A DNA stretch of 64,000 bases from Thelonectria olida (taxonomy: Eukaryota; Ascomycota; Sordariomycetes; Hypocreales; Nectriaceae): the NCBI GenBank assembly GCA_020736575.1, contig JAGPYM010000006.1:62001-126000 (forward strand), in the 5' to 3' direction. How positions within the stretch are numbered: position 1 is the first letter of the stretch; each line of letters opens with the position of its first letter. Under the pieces are notes generated by a model that was not told the DNA's origin, did no database searches, and saw only the letters and a program-made list of their open reading frames with translations. Below are positions 10,618 to 21,221 of the stretch, one piece after another. Made by a program: the position numbers and the translations under genes.

Positions 10618-12241
10618 ACCTGTCGCATCGCCAAACCCAAACTACCGGCGTCGTCCAGATTTGGCCAAGTCTCAGAGATTTGATTGAAGCGCTTCTCTGG
10701 GGAATTTGCTCGCTAACCCCTTCGGATCTTGTCTCCAGCCGCTCGAGTAGGCAGAGAGATCCAGACCTCCCATCCCGGCCAAAACTCTCCCGACTTGAAC
10801 TGGCATCTGGATCTTCGTCCTACATTTTACGCGAAACGCTAGAGTTGGAACCATTAACTCGTATCGAAAGGCTAGGCGCGAGTTGTATCCTGAGTTGGTT
10901 CGAATGACTCGGCTGGGCGGCAACCCATGGAGTATCAAGCAACCTAGCAAGCATCCGCGATGCTTGCCCACGAGGGGAGACGTTGCAAGGGTCGGCAATG
11001 CGGCCTTGCGATTGGTGGATTGCCCGACCGAATCTTGACCTCGGTAATTGATGAATAATGCAAGGTGAGTTACACCGCAAGATGCGAGCTCCATCGTTTG
11101 CCCCTCCCATCATCCCCCGCACTTGTTTGGGGCAAACACACGAGCGGGCACATTCCCCACGGGGAGACAAACCAATGGACCTTTGTCAAACGGGGAGACT
11201 CGTATTTATTGACTGAGGCGTGCGGATGCACGCAGGCAGCATGTGGTCCCCCACTCAAGACATGAGTGCATGTGCCGATCGTAGCTGCGCGGGACTCTGT
11301 CGGGTTAAACTGATACACTCGAGTCATCGCATGGGATTTACTCGGGGTCAATGACAGTTTCGATGCAGGGTCTAAGAAGAACGTCTTGAGCGTTTGTTCT
11401 ATGGATTTAGCTGTCCCACTCTACGTCCAATTACTTATGGTCTTCCTAATCCCTTTCCTTGGCCGAACTCCAATCTCAGATGCTCTTCAGTCATGCTGCA
11501 TGATATCATGTACTTGTCGGGGCCCTCCGTCACGAGGACTATCTCTCCCGCACCATGGTCCAGTTTCCACGACAACCGTATTTTCTACCCGCGTAAAGCT
11601 GCACAACGGCAAGTTGGTATGCCGCTATGCCACCCAAGTTGATCCCAAGGATAATCAGAAACCTTCCCATAAAACAACCGAGGATCTGCATCCCCGGATC
11701 ATCGAGGTTGGAGCTCGTCAATCGAACCCAAGTGCCAGCCCTTTGTCTTCTGGGCGCTGGACCAGTTTCCCGTTCTCATCTCCTTCCTATTCCTCCTTCT
11801 CCAGAACATGAAGCTATCAAATCCTCCCAGTAGCCATCAGGTCTCCCGGCCGCCTTGATAGAGGAGATGCCTTCTTCTATTTCAATTAGACCTCTTATTA
11901 TTATTATTATTATTATCACGATTTCAAGCAGCGGGTTCCTTCCCTATTGAATGGATGGATAACATGTTGAACGGTAGGTAGGCGTCAACGGGCCACAAAT
12001 GCTAAATCCGGAGTTCGGCCCGTGAGATATTGCCTATATGTACCACGAGTAGATTTGCCTATTAGCCGACCCAGGCGGTTTCACCATAGAAATAATATTA
12101 TTTCTAGGCTAAAACTGCAGAGGCTACAAGATGAGGGGAATCGTCAGTTACCGGGATAATGCTTTAACCGGCCATTGAATAAAAGCTCCTAGATGCTGCT
12201 TACTTGTATGTCTTGGTTAACAATTAAGACGTGCCAGCGTC
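10618..12241. other. Shared upstream region of transporter and GH43 genes
   Basis: A 1.6 kb gap between divergent genes. Short open frames on both strands show no domain. It holds a TTA microsatellite at 11895-11916 and otherwise no structure I can name. Confidence 0.4.
11895..11916. repeat. TTA trinucleotide microsatellite
   Basis: About seven tandem TTA units lie within the promoter region upstream of the GH43 gene. Confidence 0.9.
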
Positions 12242-14043
12242 ATGTCCTTTGGGAAAATGCTTGGCTTACTTGGCCTCCTGCTCTTGGTTCCGAATTACAC
12301 CCATTCGAGCCCGACCTCAAATCCTAACAAAACATACACCAATCCGATTCTTCCAGGATGGAACTCAGATCCCAGCTGTACCTTTGTGAAAGAATGGAAT
12401 GAGACTTTCTTTTGCACCACGTCGTCATTCTTAGCATTCCCTGGCGTTCCCGTTTACGCTAGTAGAGACCTTGTCAATTGGAGGCTCGCGAGTAACGCCC
12501 TCACACGTCATGAGCAACTTCCCGAGCTTTCTTTCAACGGGCAACAAAGTGAAGGGATCTGGGCGTCCACAATTCGCTACCATAAAGGAACCCTGTATCT
12601 TATCACATCCTATGTTACATGGTCGCCATGGGGGCCAAAGATCCTTCTCTTCCGCACCACAGATCCTTACCATGACTCGGCTTGGGAAGGACCTCTGCGC
12701 GTGGAGAACCCAGGTAACGACATCGACCCGGATCTCTTCTGGGATGACGACGAAACGACGTACATGTCTGTTGCTGCCGGCATTTACATTAGTGAGGTCG
12801 ATCTCAACACTGGTGCTGCAAAGACTCCGACCAAGATATGGAACGGAACCGGCGATCGAAACCCAGAGGGTCCTCATCTCTTTAAGAAGGACGGATACTA
12901 CTATTTACTCATCGGAGAAGGCGGAACAGAGACAAACCACTCCGTCACCATTGCGCGGTCTAGGTCGTTACTGGGACCCTACGAAGGGTATCACGGAAAC
13001 CCCATTTTGACGGCCAAGAATACCAATAATTATTTCCAGACCGTGGGCCACGCAGATTTGTTCCAGGATGCATCGGGCAATTGGTGGGGGTCAGCCTTGG
13101 CTACGAGATCTGGCCCAGAATGGGAGACATATCCCATGGGCAGAGAAACTGTCCTCGTGCCAGCAACATGGGAACGAGGCGAGTGGCCGGTACTAGATCA
13201 GGTACACGGGAGGATGGCCGGTCCTTTGCCAGACGCGGACCACAAGGTGCCCGGAACTGGTCATTGGATTAATGACCCTGACATAGTAGGCTTTCCACAG
13301 GGATCAAGCCTGCCCCGGCATTTCAGCTTTTGGCGACCACCCAAGACCTCGCTATTTGCGATATCCCCGCGTGGCCACCCTAACACTTTGCGCATATCCC
13401 CTTCGCGGGTCAATTTGACCGCTGATGAAGCATTCGAGCCAAAAAAGGATGGGCTGGGTTTTATCTTCCGAAAGCAGTCGAGCACCACATTTGATTACAG
13501 TATCGACGTTTCCTTTGACCCTGAGGAGGAAGGGGAGGAAGCTGGGATAACAATTTTCTTGACACAATTCCAACATATAGATCTTGGGATTGTTAACCTA
13601 AAGAAAGAAAAGAGTGAGAGAGCGCTTCCAACACTCAGGTTTCGTGTCGAGGCTTCAGGGAAACCAGGTGAGACTGTGCCGAGGACGAGGGAAGTTGTTC
13701 TCCCAAAGTCCTGGCTAGGCAGGCCGATCCGCCTTTTCGCTAGAGCAAGAAGTGACTCCATATACGTCCTTTCGGCAGCTCTGACCTCAAACTGGAGAGA
13801 TGAATTGGTCCTGGGACAGGCCAGTGCTTCTATTGTCTCTGGAGGATCTGGCCCGTTTACTGGTGAGTTGCTGTGATTGATGCATTTGAGCGTCTGCCTT
13901 ATTTACTCTGCTATATAGGTACCGTTATTGGGGCGTATGCTACAAGTAATGGTGGCAGAGGGAAGACACCGGCGTTCTTCAGTCGTTGGAGGTACACACC
14001 TCTTGCCCAGGAAATCGCAGACGGCGAGATAGTCCCCGTGTGA
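12242..14043 (+). CDS. Secreted GH43 glycosidase (beta-xylosidase/arabinofuranosidase type)
   Basis: Two exons (12242-13862, 13919-14043) with a 56-base intron give 581 residues. A signal peptide (GLLGLLLLVPNYTHS) precedes the five-bladed GH43 domain. The three usual acidic residues are visible: Asp in GWNSDPSC (base), Asp in DIDPDLFWDDD (pKa modulator) and Glu in NPEGPHLF (acid). The C-terminal third is a beta-sandwich typical of the longer GH43 xylosidase/arabinofuranosidase subfamilies and ends with GEIVPV. Such enzymes release xylose or arabinose from hemicellulose outside the cell. Several NxT/NxS sites fit secretion. It sits head to head with the sugar transporter, suggesting linked degradation and uptake. 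The exact substrate (xylan, arabinan or galactan) cannot be decided here. Confidence 0.88.
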
Positions 14044-14235
14044 GGTTACACATTAAGTTTCTACAAGGCACATTGGAAGTCGCTCCTGTTTGATAAAAGT
14101 GAAGCTGAATGTCAGCATTGGGCTAGGGGTTGCCGGCTACTCAAATTGATCGAGAAGTGGAACGTTGCATGCTTTATCAATGCCCCGAGTGTTATTATTC
14201 TAATTAGTACAGCAAATTGACTGGAAAAAGATGCC

Positions 14236-15060
14236 CTACATATCTGACCCAGTGCGTTTACTGTCGCCAATCATTCGTCCGCCGTCTACTACAACAGTAG
14301 ATCCAGTCGCAAAGGTGCTCTTCATTAGATAAATGTATGCCTTGGCCAACTCACTCGCAGTCCCCATGTTTCCCAATACTGAGTCTCTTTCCATCGAAGA
14401 AATCATAGAGTCCAAAGCCTCTTTCGGGAATCCATCAAACAGTTCAGTTCGTACGAACCCTGGCGTCACGCAGTTAACCCGTATGGGCTTCAGGTCAACG
14501 GCCAAGGCTCGTGCCATGGGTTCAACGCCACCTGCTGCACCCTTAAGAACAGACCAGCCTGTTCCTGCTGGGCGCCAGTCCGTTGTTGATGAGGTAACTG
14601 TGAATGAGCTGCGTGTTGATTGGTTGATGTAGCGTGGAAGGTGCTTCGCGAGGATGATGGCGCCGGTGACCCGGACCATACTAGCCTTGGAGATATCCTC
14701 GACTGTGACCGACTCGAGGCTGGGGGGTATGAAAGAGTCACCGGCTGTAAAGACAACATGGTCAAGTTTGCCATCTTGAGTGGCAAACTCTAGGAGATTC
14801 TTGATGTTCTCCTCGAGGGTATCCATGCTGGCCAGGTCACACGGCTTACCACACACCTTGCTTGGGGAAAGCTCGGCAGTTTGGATGTGGCTTTCCAATC
14901 GCTGAAGGGCGTTATCGATCTTTCCCGCATTAGAGCTACTGATTATGACATCAGCGCCATGTTCCAGGGCCGCTTCCGCGACGGCAAAGCCAATGCCACT
15001 TGAGCCGCCGAGAACAAGAACGCGGTGGCTGCGCAGCTTGTGAACGTAAAGAGCAACCAT
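14236..15060 (-). CDS. Short-chain dehydrogenase/reductase with atypical active site
   Basis: A single-exon 274-residue SDR with a Rossmann nucleotide-binding motif GGSSGIG (residues 18-24), the VVFTAG strand and PIRVNCVTPGFVRTELF. The catalytic region reads TSSTTDWRPAGTGWSVLKGA. The serine and lysine (K173) are present, but the position of the catalytic tyrosine of YxxxK is tryptophan (W169). A group of fungal SDRs shares this GWSV form, so it is probably a family trait rather than damage. The activity may be altered and the substrate is unknown. It faces the GH43 gene tail to tail. A TATA box lies about 70 bases upstream of the start. Confidence 0.82.
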   Translation of the reverse strand: MVALYVHKLRSHRVLVLGGSSGIGFAVAEAALEHGADVIISSSNAGKIDNALQRLESHIQTAELSPSKVCGKPCDLASMDTLEENIKNLLEFATQDGKLDHVVFTAGDSFIPPSLESVTVEDISKASMVRVTGAIILAKHLPRYINQSTRSSFTVTSSTTDWRPAGTGWSVLKGAAGGVEPMARALAVDLKPIRVNCVTPGFVRTELFDGFPKEALDSMISSMERDSVLGNMGTASELAKAYIYLMKSTFATGSTVVVDGGRMIGDSKRTGSDM

Positions 15061-15126
15061 CTTGGTTTGAAGACAAAGACTAATGTGTGCAATCTATAGA
15101 GATTATTTGAAGACGGTAACTGGAGT

Positions 15127-15135
15127 CTTTATATA
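15127..15135 (-). promoter_or_regulatory. Candidate TATA box of the SDR gene
   Basis: TATATAAAG on the minus strand, 67-75 bases before the start codon at 15060. Confidence 0.5.
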
Positions 15136-15747
15136 GGTATCCTGTGCTGTCCACTGCGCCCTAGCTTCCAAAGTCCGCACCATGCATCTTCGGCCTCCGC
15201 TGAGGTCCGACCTCCGAAGTCAAGCTGGACGCTGATGTTTGTCGCATGTTATTCTCTGCATAGCATCACGCAAATTTGCACATGCGGGCACATTCGGCGC
15301 AATAGTAAGGCCGATGAATATACACAGCCGAAGGCGGCGAATTTATACCCTCCTTGGCATTGTCTTTCTCGGGGCTATTCTTGGGCGAAGGAGCGACAAA
15401 GACAGAGTGAGCTAGCTGTCCTTGGAGGGTAGTATTTGATAAGAGATATAATACCACAGATTTCGGACGAAGAATTTATAGGGTAGAGACTAAGCCATCC
15501 TTCACACCGTTTTTACTCCAACATCTCCAATTGGTTCGTCTATCAAATTACCTAGAATGTGCGGTAAATCCTCGAGTCGAATTTTATTCCAACTGCCGTT
15601 GCGGCCGCCAAAACTCTTTCCGAATGGAAGCCGTCACTTTGATTATTGATCTTCTGGACAATTCACCGAGTATTATTTCCATCATTAAGTATTCTGACTA
15701 TATAGGCCAAAGTACCCTCCACTCTATGCCAAAGCCTTGCTGACCCT
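15136..15747. other. Intergenic region upstream of the SDR
   Basis: About 600 bases between the SDR promoter and the stop of the kinase gene. No coding or repeat signal was seen. Confidence 0.4.
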
Positions 15748-17658
15748 TCACGTCTTTCCACCTTGGACATTCTCTGCGAGGTAGGACACTATGGCCGCAT
15801 CAAACACTCCAATTATTCTCACGTAGAGACGCTCAAACTCATCAGCTCCAGTCTTCGTGCCTGTAAAAAGGGACCCGTCTTGCAGTGGGAGGAACAGAAC
15901 CTCGCGCAGCTGGTAAGCCAAGCTGTCGAGACTCTTAAACTCCGGGGCCAACTCGGAGATGATGGTAGCAAAGTTCTTGTCTGCCATGTCTTCGGTCTTT
16001 TTCCTTGCCAAATCGACCCAGTTTCCGACCTGCCAGCGTTGGAGTCGGCTTTTGGGCGGCAGCTGCTTGTGGCCACCACAAATGACTATCCACAGGAAGA
16101 CATATAGGAAAGACTCGAGGTCGTGGCGATATGTGTGTGGCTTACCCGCCAGTAGGTCGATTGCCATAAAGGCCTTGGTTCCGATGAGCTCATCTGGCCT
16201 GGCTGGGCCGACGGCCAGTTCCATACCCAGGTCAAGGTCAATGAGAACTCCGCGAGGTTCGCCATTCTTCTTTACATCAGGGATGATAATGTTGCCACTG
16301 GACACGTCTTGGTGGAGGATCTTCCCATCAACGTACAGAGAGTGGTGGCCTTTGATGGCATCACGGCACCCTTCGAGGAACTCTAGTATGGTGTGGAACT
16401 TGTCGAGAGGGCGTCCAAGGGGTGAAACAATCAGAAATGACAATGTCAGGTCCATAAGAGTTGTTTCGCGCATACTGCCAGCGCGTTCAAGGCGTGGGCA
16501 TGTCGCATCGATCCTAGAAGTTGTGAACCCCCCGTCACAGGTGTTCTTGATCTGAAATCGCGCCGCGTCTGCTGTGGTTATGATACCGTTGGCGGGAAGC
16601 TGCTTGGGAGTAGCAATTCGCAGCCCTCGATGGAGATTTGAAACGGTCTCGACAGGTTGGTGACTTATCAGTTGCACTGCTCCCCAGACCTTGCGGTCCT
16701 TGGCAAGCCGCAACATCTTTTCCTCTGGAGATCGAACGCCCGATCGCCAAGAAAGTTTCAGCACGAACTCGCTTTTTGTCGAAGCTGGAAGTCTCGCTCG
16801 GTAGCACGTAGAACCTTGGCTCACGATTGTCTGCGGAAATGCGATTGGCTCGCCTTCTAGGTAAAACTTGCATACCTCGGGGCCATCGCCAACCTCAGCT
16901 AGGATGTATTTCCCGGCGTCATCCAAAAGGATGAGTGGATTGATTCCCAGTTCAGTGTCACTCATCCTTGAGTAGCCAGACACGATGGTGATCAGCCGTT
17001 CAAGATCATCTCGCACATCAAATGGCTCGGAGCCGTACAAACCAGATCGGTCAAACATCCAAAGCTCCATTTTGGAACCGATGACGTAGAAGCCGTGTAG
17101 GAAGAGGCGTGTTGGCTGGCTCCTAAAAACCTCTCGAGCGCACCTACAAAGATGTAGGAATCCTGGAACGTATCCATAGTCAGGGTTCACTTGGAATTGT
17201 CCGACGACTTGAACCTCTGCCCAGTCATAATCTCCCTCGCGTATATACTCGGCGGAAACGAGGAATCGTTGCGAAGTTCCCTGAGGAACACAATCTCTAT
17301 AATTCCCTGGAACATGGGATCTGAATATGCTTCGTCCACCAGCACATGTCGAGAAGAGCTCCAGAACGTTTGCGCTGTGCGCTTTGTCTTGGGCCACGGC
17401 TTGAACAACTTGCTCGACTGAGGGTGTCCAGGGCTTGTTCACGAAATATTTTTCGAAAAAGCCTTGGACCACACTATGGACATGGCCATCAATCTCATCG
17501 AGGATATTTCGATCGAGCTCAGCTTGAGTCATGCTGGCGACACTCTGAGCCTTGAACCCATCATCGACGAGTATATTGGTCGACTCGACTGTATCAGGCG
17601 TTACCATCTGGTGTGTGGGCTCGAGGGTGTTATGCTGACTGTGTGGTGTGGCAAGCAT
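15748..17658 (-). CDS. FunK1-type protein kinase
   Basis: An apparently intronless 636-residue frame with the fungal-specific FunK1 kinase organisation. The catalytic loop reads LHQDVSSGNIII (HQD in place of HRD, with the downstream Asn kept). The Mg-binding segment reads LIDLDLGMEL, followed by GTKAFMAIDLLAGKPHTYRH and then LESFLYVFLWI, the hallmark helix of FunK1 proteins. The N-terminal 200 residues form the usual poorly conserved extension. FunK1 kinases are abundant in mushrooms and many ascomycetes; their substrates are unknown. The protein is likely intracellular, with no signal peptide. It has no functional link to its neighbours that I can see. Confidence 0.82.
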   Translation of the reverse strand: MLATPHSQHNTLEPTHQMVTPDTVESTNILVDDGFKAQSVASMTQAELDRNILDEIDGHVHSVVQGFFEKYFVNKPWTPSVEQVVQAVAQDKAHSANVLELFSTCAGGRSIFRSHVPGNYRDCVPQGTSQRFLVSAEYIREGDYDWAEVQVVGQFQVNPDYGYVPGFLHLCRCAREVFRSQPTRLFLHGFYVIGSKMELWMFDRSGLYGSEPFDVRDDLERLITIVSGYSRMSDTELGINPLILLDDAGKYILAEVGDGPEVCKFYLEGEPIAFPQTIVSQGSTCYRARLPASTKSEFVLKLSWRSGVRSPEEKMLRLAKDRKVWGAVQLISHQPVETVSNLHRGLRIATPKQLPANGIITTADAARFQIKNTCDGGFTTSRIDATCPRLERAGSMRETTLMDLTLSFLIVSPLGRPLDKFHTILEFLEGCRDAIKGHHSLYVDGKILHQDVSSGNIIIPDVKKNGEPRGVLIDLDLGMELAVGPARPDELIGTKAFMAIDLLAGKPHTYRHDLESFLYVFLWIVICGGHKQLPPKSRLQRWQVGNWVDLARKKTEDMADKNFATIISELAPEFKSLDSLAYQLREVLFLPLQDGSLFTGTKTGADEFERLYVRIIGVFDAAIVSYLAENVQGGKT

Positions 17659-18222
17659 CGATGGTGGCTGCTTGATGGAGGGTTCGTTGAGTTGAAGAGA
17701 GGCAGATGGTAGATCGAGGCTCAGCCTCGTTGTCTATTACAAACAGACGAGAGAGGTTTGAAAGGGAGTAACTACTGGGGAATGGCCTTGCCATAAATGG
17801 GACCCGGGGGAGGGTTTTTGGGGGGGTTATGAGTAAGGTAGGTTCGTTCCGCGTCCGAGTTGCCTTATTCTAGAAACTCTAAGTCTTAGGCAAGCTTTGG
17901 ATAATAATACCATTTAGCTTCGCATAATGTTAAATGAAGTATCTATTTGGCGTCTATAGACGAATATTCAACACCTTTTAAACTATTGGATCTAACTTAC
18001 TTGACTATTTAAATCTCGACGTGGCCTAGGTTGTGCTGCATGTAGTGCGACGAGACCTGGTGCCAATAGCAAGCGGTCGCGCTGTGCTCCCCCGGGAGTG
18101 TTGTTCACAGTGGCTTCCATTCCATAACTTGGCCTCTTTATTTAGCAGAGTAACAATGATCGCAACCAATTACATCTCACCCCGGCCTCATCCATATCAA
18201 AGCAGACATTTGTCCTGGGGCC
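17659..18222. other. Intergenic region upstream of FunK1
   Basis: 560 bases, with a poly-G/C-rich run near 17805-17830 and an AT-richer stretch 17890-18000. No gene seen. Confidence 0.4.
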
Positions 18223-19518
18223 CTAATACGCTGCAATAGGAGCTGCGCCATCCCACATGGAAACAAGAATCTGCCTCTCGCCCTCCCAGGGCTCTCGCCC
18301 GTGTGAGACTTGGAAGTTGTCTACCAACAACATATCACCCTCCTCCAACGTTAAAAATATTTCTTCTTTATCAATTACGTCGATGAGCTTGTCAAGATAC
18401 GCTCGCGGGATTGGAGTCCCATCCCCGTAGACACAGGGCAGATCTTGGAAGATATTAGTATGCGGAAATGAGCACGGGGACGAAATCTTACAGGTCATGC
18501 CATCTCGGCCAATGTGCGGCGGTTCAAGAGCACCAATATCTCGGGTTATGCCATGCCGCCCTACTAGACCGTTAAACCAAACTGGTTTCTGACTACCAGG
18601 CACTCGACGAAGCCCTAAACCTTGTTAAGCCTCCCACACGCACCTTCAGAACACTTCAACTTACCAGGAATATGCTGCGTCAACTCTAAAGCGTCGTCCC
18701 CAAGCCATCTGAAGTCATCCGTCAGCCTGCGTACTTGTTTCTCCACCTTGATCTTTCTCGTTTCGAGGTCATCCCCGAGCTGGAATTCTTGCCCGAAACT
18801 GTGCTCGCCTGCCCAGTTGAATTGGTTTTGCTTGCCCTCTTTGCCGGGGGCTCTAAAGATCATCTTCATGCCGAGACCTCGTTTTTTGACTTCATTGACC
18901 AACTCGGGAATCTCGACGAGGACCTTTTCGTAAACATTGGCGCTATGGGCAATCGGCGTTGCACCACCTATCGCGAGTTAACGGCATACGTTGAGATAGA
19001 ACATAGAAATGGCCACGACCTTTGGGCGCCTTTTTGACGCAGTAAAAGTGAATATTGGTAGGAAACCGTGTATATCGCGAGTAATTATCACCAGTTCTTA
19101 TCAGCTTACGCTTCTATCATCAACAAATGAAGAGCAATACTTCGTTATGCTGGTAAAACCTCGTCAAAGGAGACCCTTCATTCGCAGTCCATACGTTCTT
19201 GGCAACGGGCGTGCGCTTCCCCGCCAAGCCAATTTGAACATACGGATACGTTCCCCGTGGCTCTTCGGCTGCAAACACCAGGTCTGAAAAGGTTTGCGCG
19301 GAGGGATCGCCAATGCCACGAATGAGCACCGCGCCATGTCGATCTAGAAGACGTTGGACTTCCCCGGACTCGGACATGGCCCTGAGGGCCGCGATTGCAT
19401 CCAGCGTGGAAACTTTTGCTCGGTTTGAAAGACTAGACTTCACTTCTAGGCCATAGGGCAAGGCGTTGCCATGATAGACCCGAGCGTTAGGGACGTCGAA
19501 GGCCTTAAACTCGGCCAT
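18223..19518 (-). CDS. TauD/TfdA family (SyrP-like) Fe(II)/2-oxoglutarate dioxygenase
   Basis: Four exons are inferred: 19518-19141, 19083-19020, 18967-18665 and 18614-18223, giving 378 residues in frame. The metal ligands of the double-stranded beta-helix are visible as QHNE in exon 1 and SHGREPW near the end; the final Arg in QILVSMWDG would bind 2-oxoglutarate. Gly-rich GATPIAHS and VWFNGLVGRHG are also typical. Such cytosolic enzymes hydroxylate small molecules, including sulfonates, amino acids or carrier-bound substrates. I used the ATG at 19518 (MAEFKAFDVPN); the open frame extends upstream without family character. Introns 2 and 3 are normal. The first intron (19140-19084) has a GTATTG donor, but in-frame joining needs an acceptor after GATAAT, not AG. 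Either the acceptor is mutated or my junction is wrong. Confidence 0.72.
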
Positions 19519-20096
19519 TGTTGTTAATCTGCAATCGTTGGCTTCGAATATAACAAAATTCACCGCCACCTCGACGTTATTTACGTTCAAATCTACATGG
19601 CAATCAAAACGCGCATTTCTAATGAGATCCATCCTACTCATCCATTCACGAAACCTGACCTTATCCCACCCTCTGTCCCGATAGCCCACTCATCTCGAAA
19701 TTCGGGACAAAAGCACATCATTCGGGGAAGCAGAGTAACTGGAGCACTTTAAAACGTAAAACGGCCCTTTCTCTGCCCTATCTCACGGCAATGCTCGACC
19801 TTGCAGCTATTGCTGATTCGTCGCGTCAAGCACGTCATCACCGGGGTTGGGCATGCAAGCAGGTCAGAGTCTCCCAGAGCGAGATCGCCGGCTAAGGAAA
19901 TTCCACTTGTCATTACTTTCTGGATGGATGCTCTCATGGCGGCGGAAAAAACACCTATGGAAGTCGGATCCTGGAAGCCGAGAGCGGTTGAACTGGTACC
20001 TCATATCATAGAAGGATTCCACCGTGAGAAAGGGTCTTTCACGATATATAGTTGGGGCTATCAATTTCGCCCAAGCAAGCATTCGTGACCACAGAC
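19519..20096. other. Intergenic region between dioxygenase and permease remnant
   Basis: 578 bases between divergent starts, presumably a shared promoter. No further signal was recognised. Confidence 0.35.
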
Positions 20097-20542
20097 ATGC
20101 CTGATAGTGACAACATCACAGAGGGTAAGCCCTTATAGCCTGTGAACAACTTTCTCAAAAAAGAAGTATGCATTAACATTCCTGTTTCAGCTAATGCCAA
20201 GACGCAGGCCCCCAGCGGCAGCGCGGAGTGGACAAAGCCAGGATACTTGTATGTCGTTGAAGCCAATGTTTTGCAGGACCGGACCGTTGGCGTTTTTAGC
20301 GCGGTGTCACTAGTTTTTAACAAGATTGTGGGAGCTGGCTATGTTTAGCAAACGTCCGACAGCTTTTTAGAGAGTCGTTTCTAAAATGGCATAATATCTT
20401 TTCTAGCCCTAGTACTATTCTCAAGCTTCTCGGCAGTGTTGGCATGTCTTTAATAGCTTGGGTTATTAGAGCGGCTATTTTAACATGTGGTATTTTTATT
20501 ATACTCGAGTTAGGCTTTGCTATTTCTAGATTTAGGTATTAA
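20097..20542 (+). pseudogene. Amino-acid permease (LAT/MUP1 type), N-terminal fragment
   Basis: ATG at 20097 (MPDSDNITE), a normal intron 20125-20190, then PGYLYVVEANVLQDRTVGVF and the first membrane helix ending NKIVGAG. This is the start of the fungal L-type/methionine permease family. Homology resumes after an intron-like gap at about 20332-20398 with SPSTILKLLGSVGMSLIAWV and ends ILELGFAISRFRY at a stop at 20540. A stop at 20346 follows GAGYV, where the expected splice donor seems changed. Beyond 20542 the sequence becomes AT-saturated and unrecognisable. Only two to three of about twelve membrane segments remain, so the fragment cannot encode a working transporter. A matching C-terminal fragment lies on the opposite strand at 23129-24002. 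Confidence 0.75.
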
Positions 20543-21221
20543 AAATTACTTAAAGTGTATATATAGCTCAAGGCTCCTTATATATATAAAATATATAAAT
20601 ATTAAAATACTATTCATTTAAAAATCTTTAATTTAATAGTTAAAATAAAAAAAAAAAATTTATTTACTATTTTAATAGCCTTATTATTTAATGTAAATTT
20701 TTAAAGTTTTTAAACTCTTTTAGCTTTTAATAATTATATTTTTATAAAAAGTAATTATATGTAATAAACGCTTAATAATAAATCTCTCTAATAGATATAT
20801 AGTATAAATTTCCACTTAATATTATAATTACTTAACTGCAAGCTAGCCAGTTAAGTATTACCATTTACCTCTTCAACTAACGCGTAGGCTATCTGCTAAG
20901 AAATGTCTTTCAATCCCTTAAAGCTCTTAAGTCTAATCTCCCTATTAAGGCTTATTAATATTATATCACGTTATTGCATAAGGTGTGGTAGATCTCTGCA
21001 CTTGACTGCGATGCTGCAGCACGCCATTGCTGTGCAGTTTTAGCAATATGATTTATCGGGGAGCACTATCATGTTGCGGGGTTGCCGATATCGCCTTTAG
21101 CTCACTATATAACAGAAGCACAGTAATCGCCGTCATATATGGTCTGTAGTATCTTGTCATCCAAAAATCAGATTCTGTAACCTGTCAAACCACACTCCTA
21201 CTTTCATACCGAGAAAGTATC
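20543..21221. other. AT-rich, RIP-like block
   Basis: From 20543 to about 20960 the sequence is almost entirely A and T, with many TA dinucleotides and no open frame. Its composition matches that of the large decayed repeat at 27.9-38.0 kb. It begins exactly where permease homology stops. GC content recovers before the monooxygenase start. Confidence 0.6.

Noticed and set aside
11065..11833. Overlapping open frames of 66-141 codons upstream of GH43
   Set aside because: No domain, splice support or codon pattern; they overlap each other on both strands in a promoter region.
17187..17712. Open frames antisense to the start of the FunK1 gene
   Set aside because: They are shadows of the 636-residue kinase frame, which has clear family motifs.
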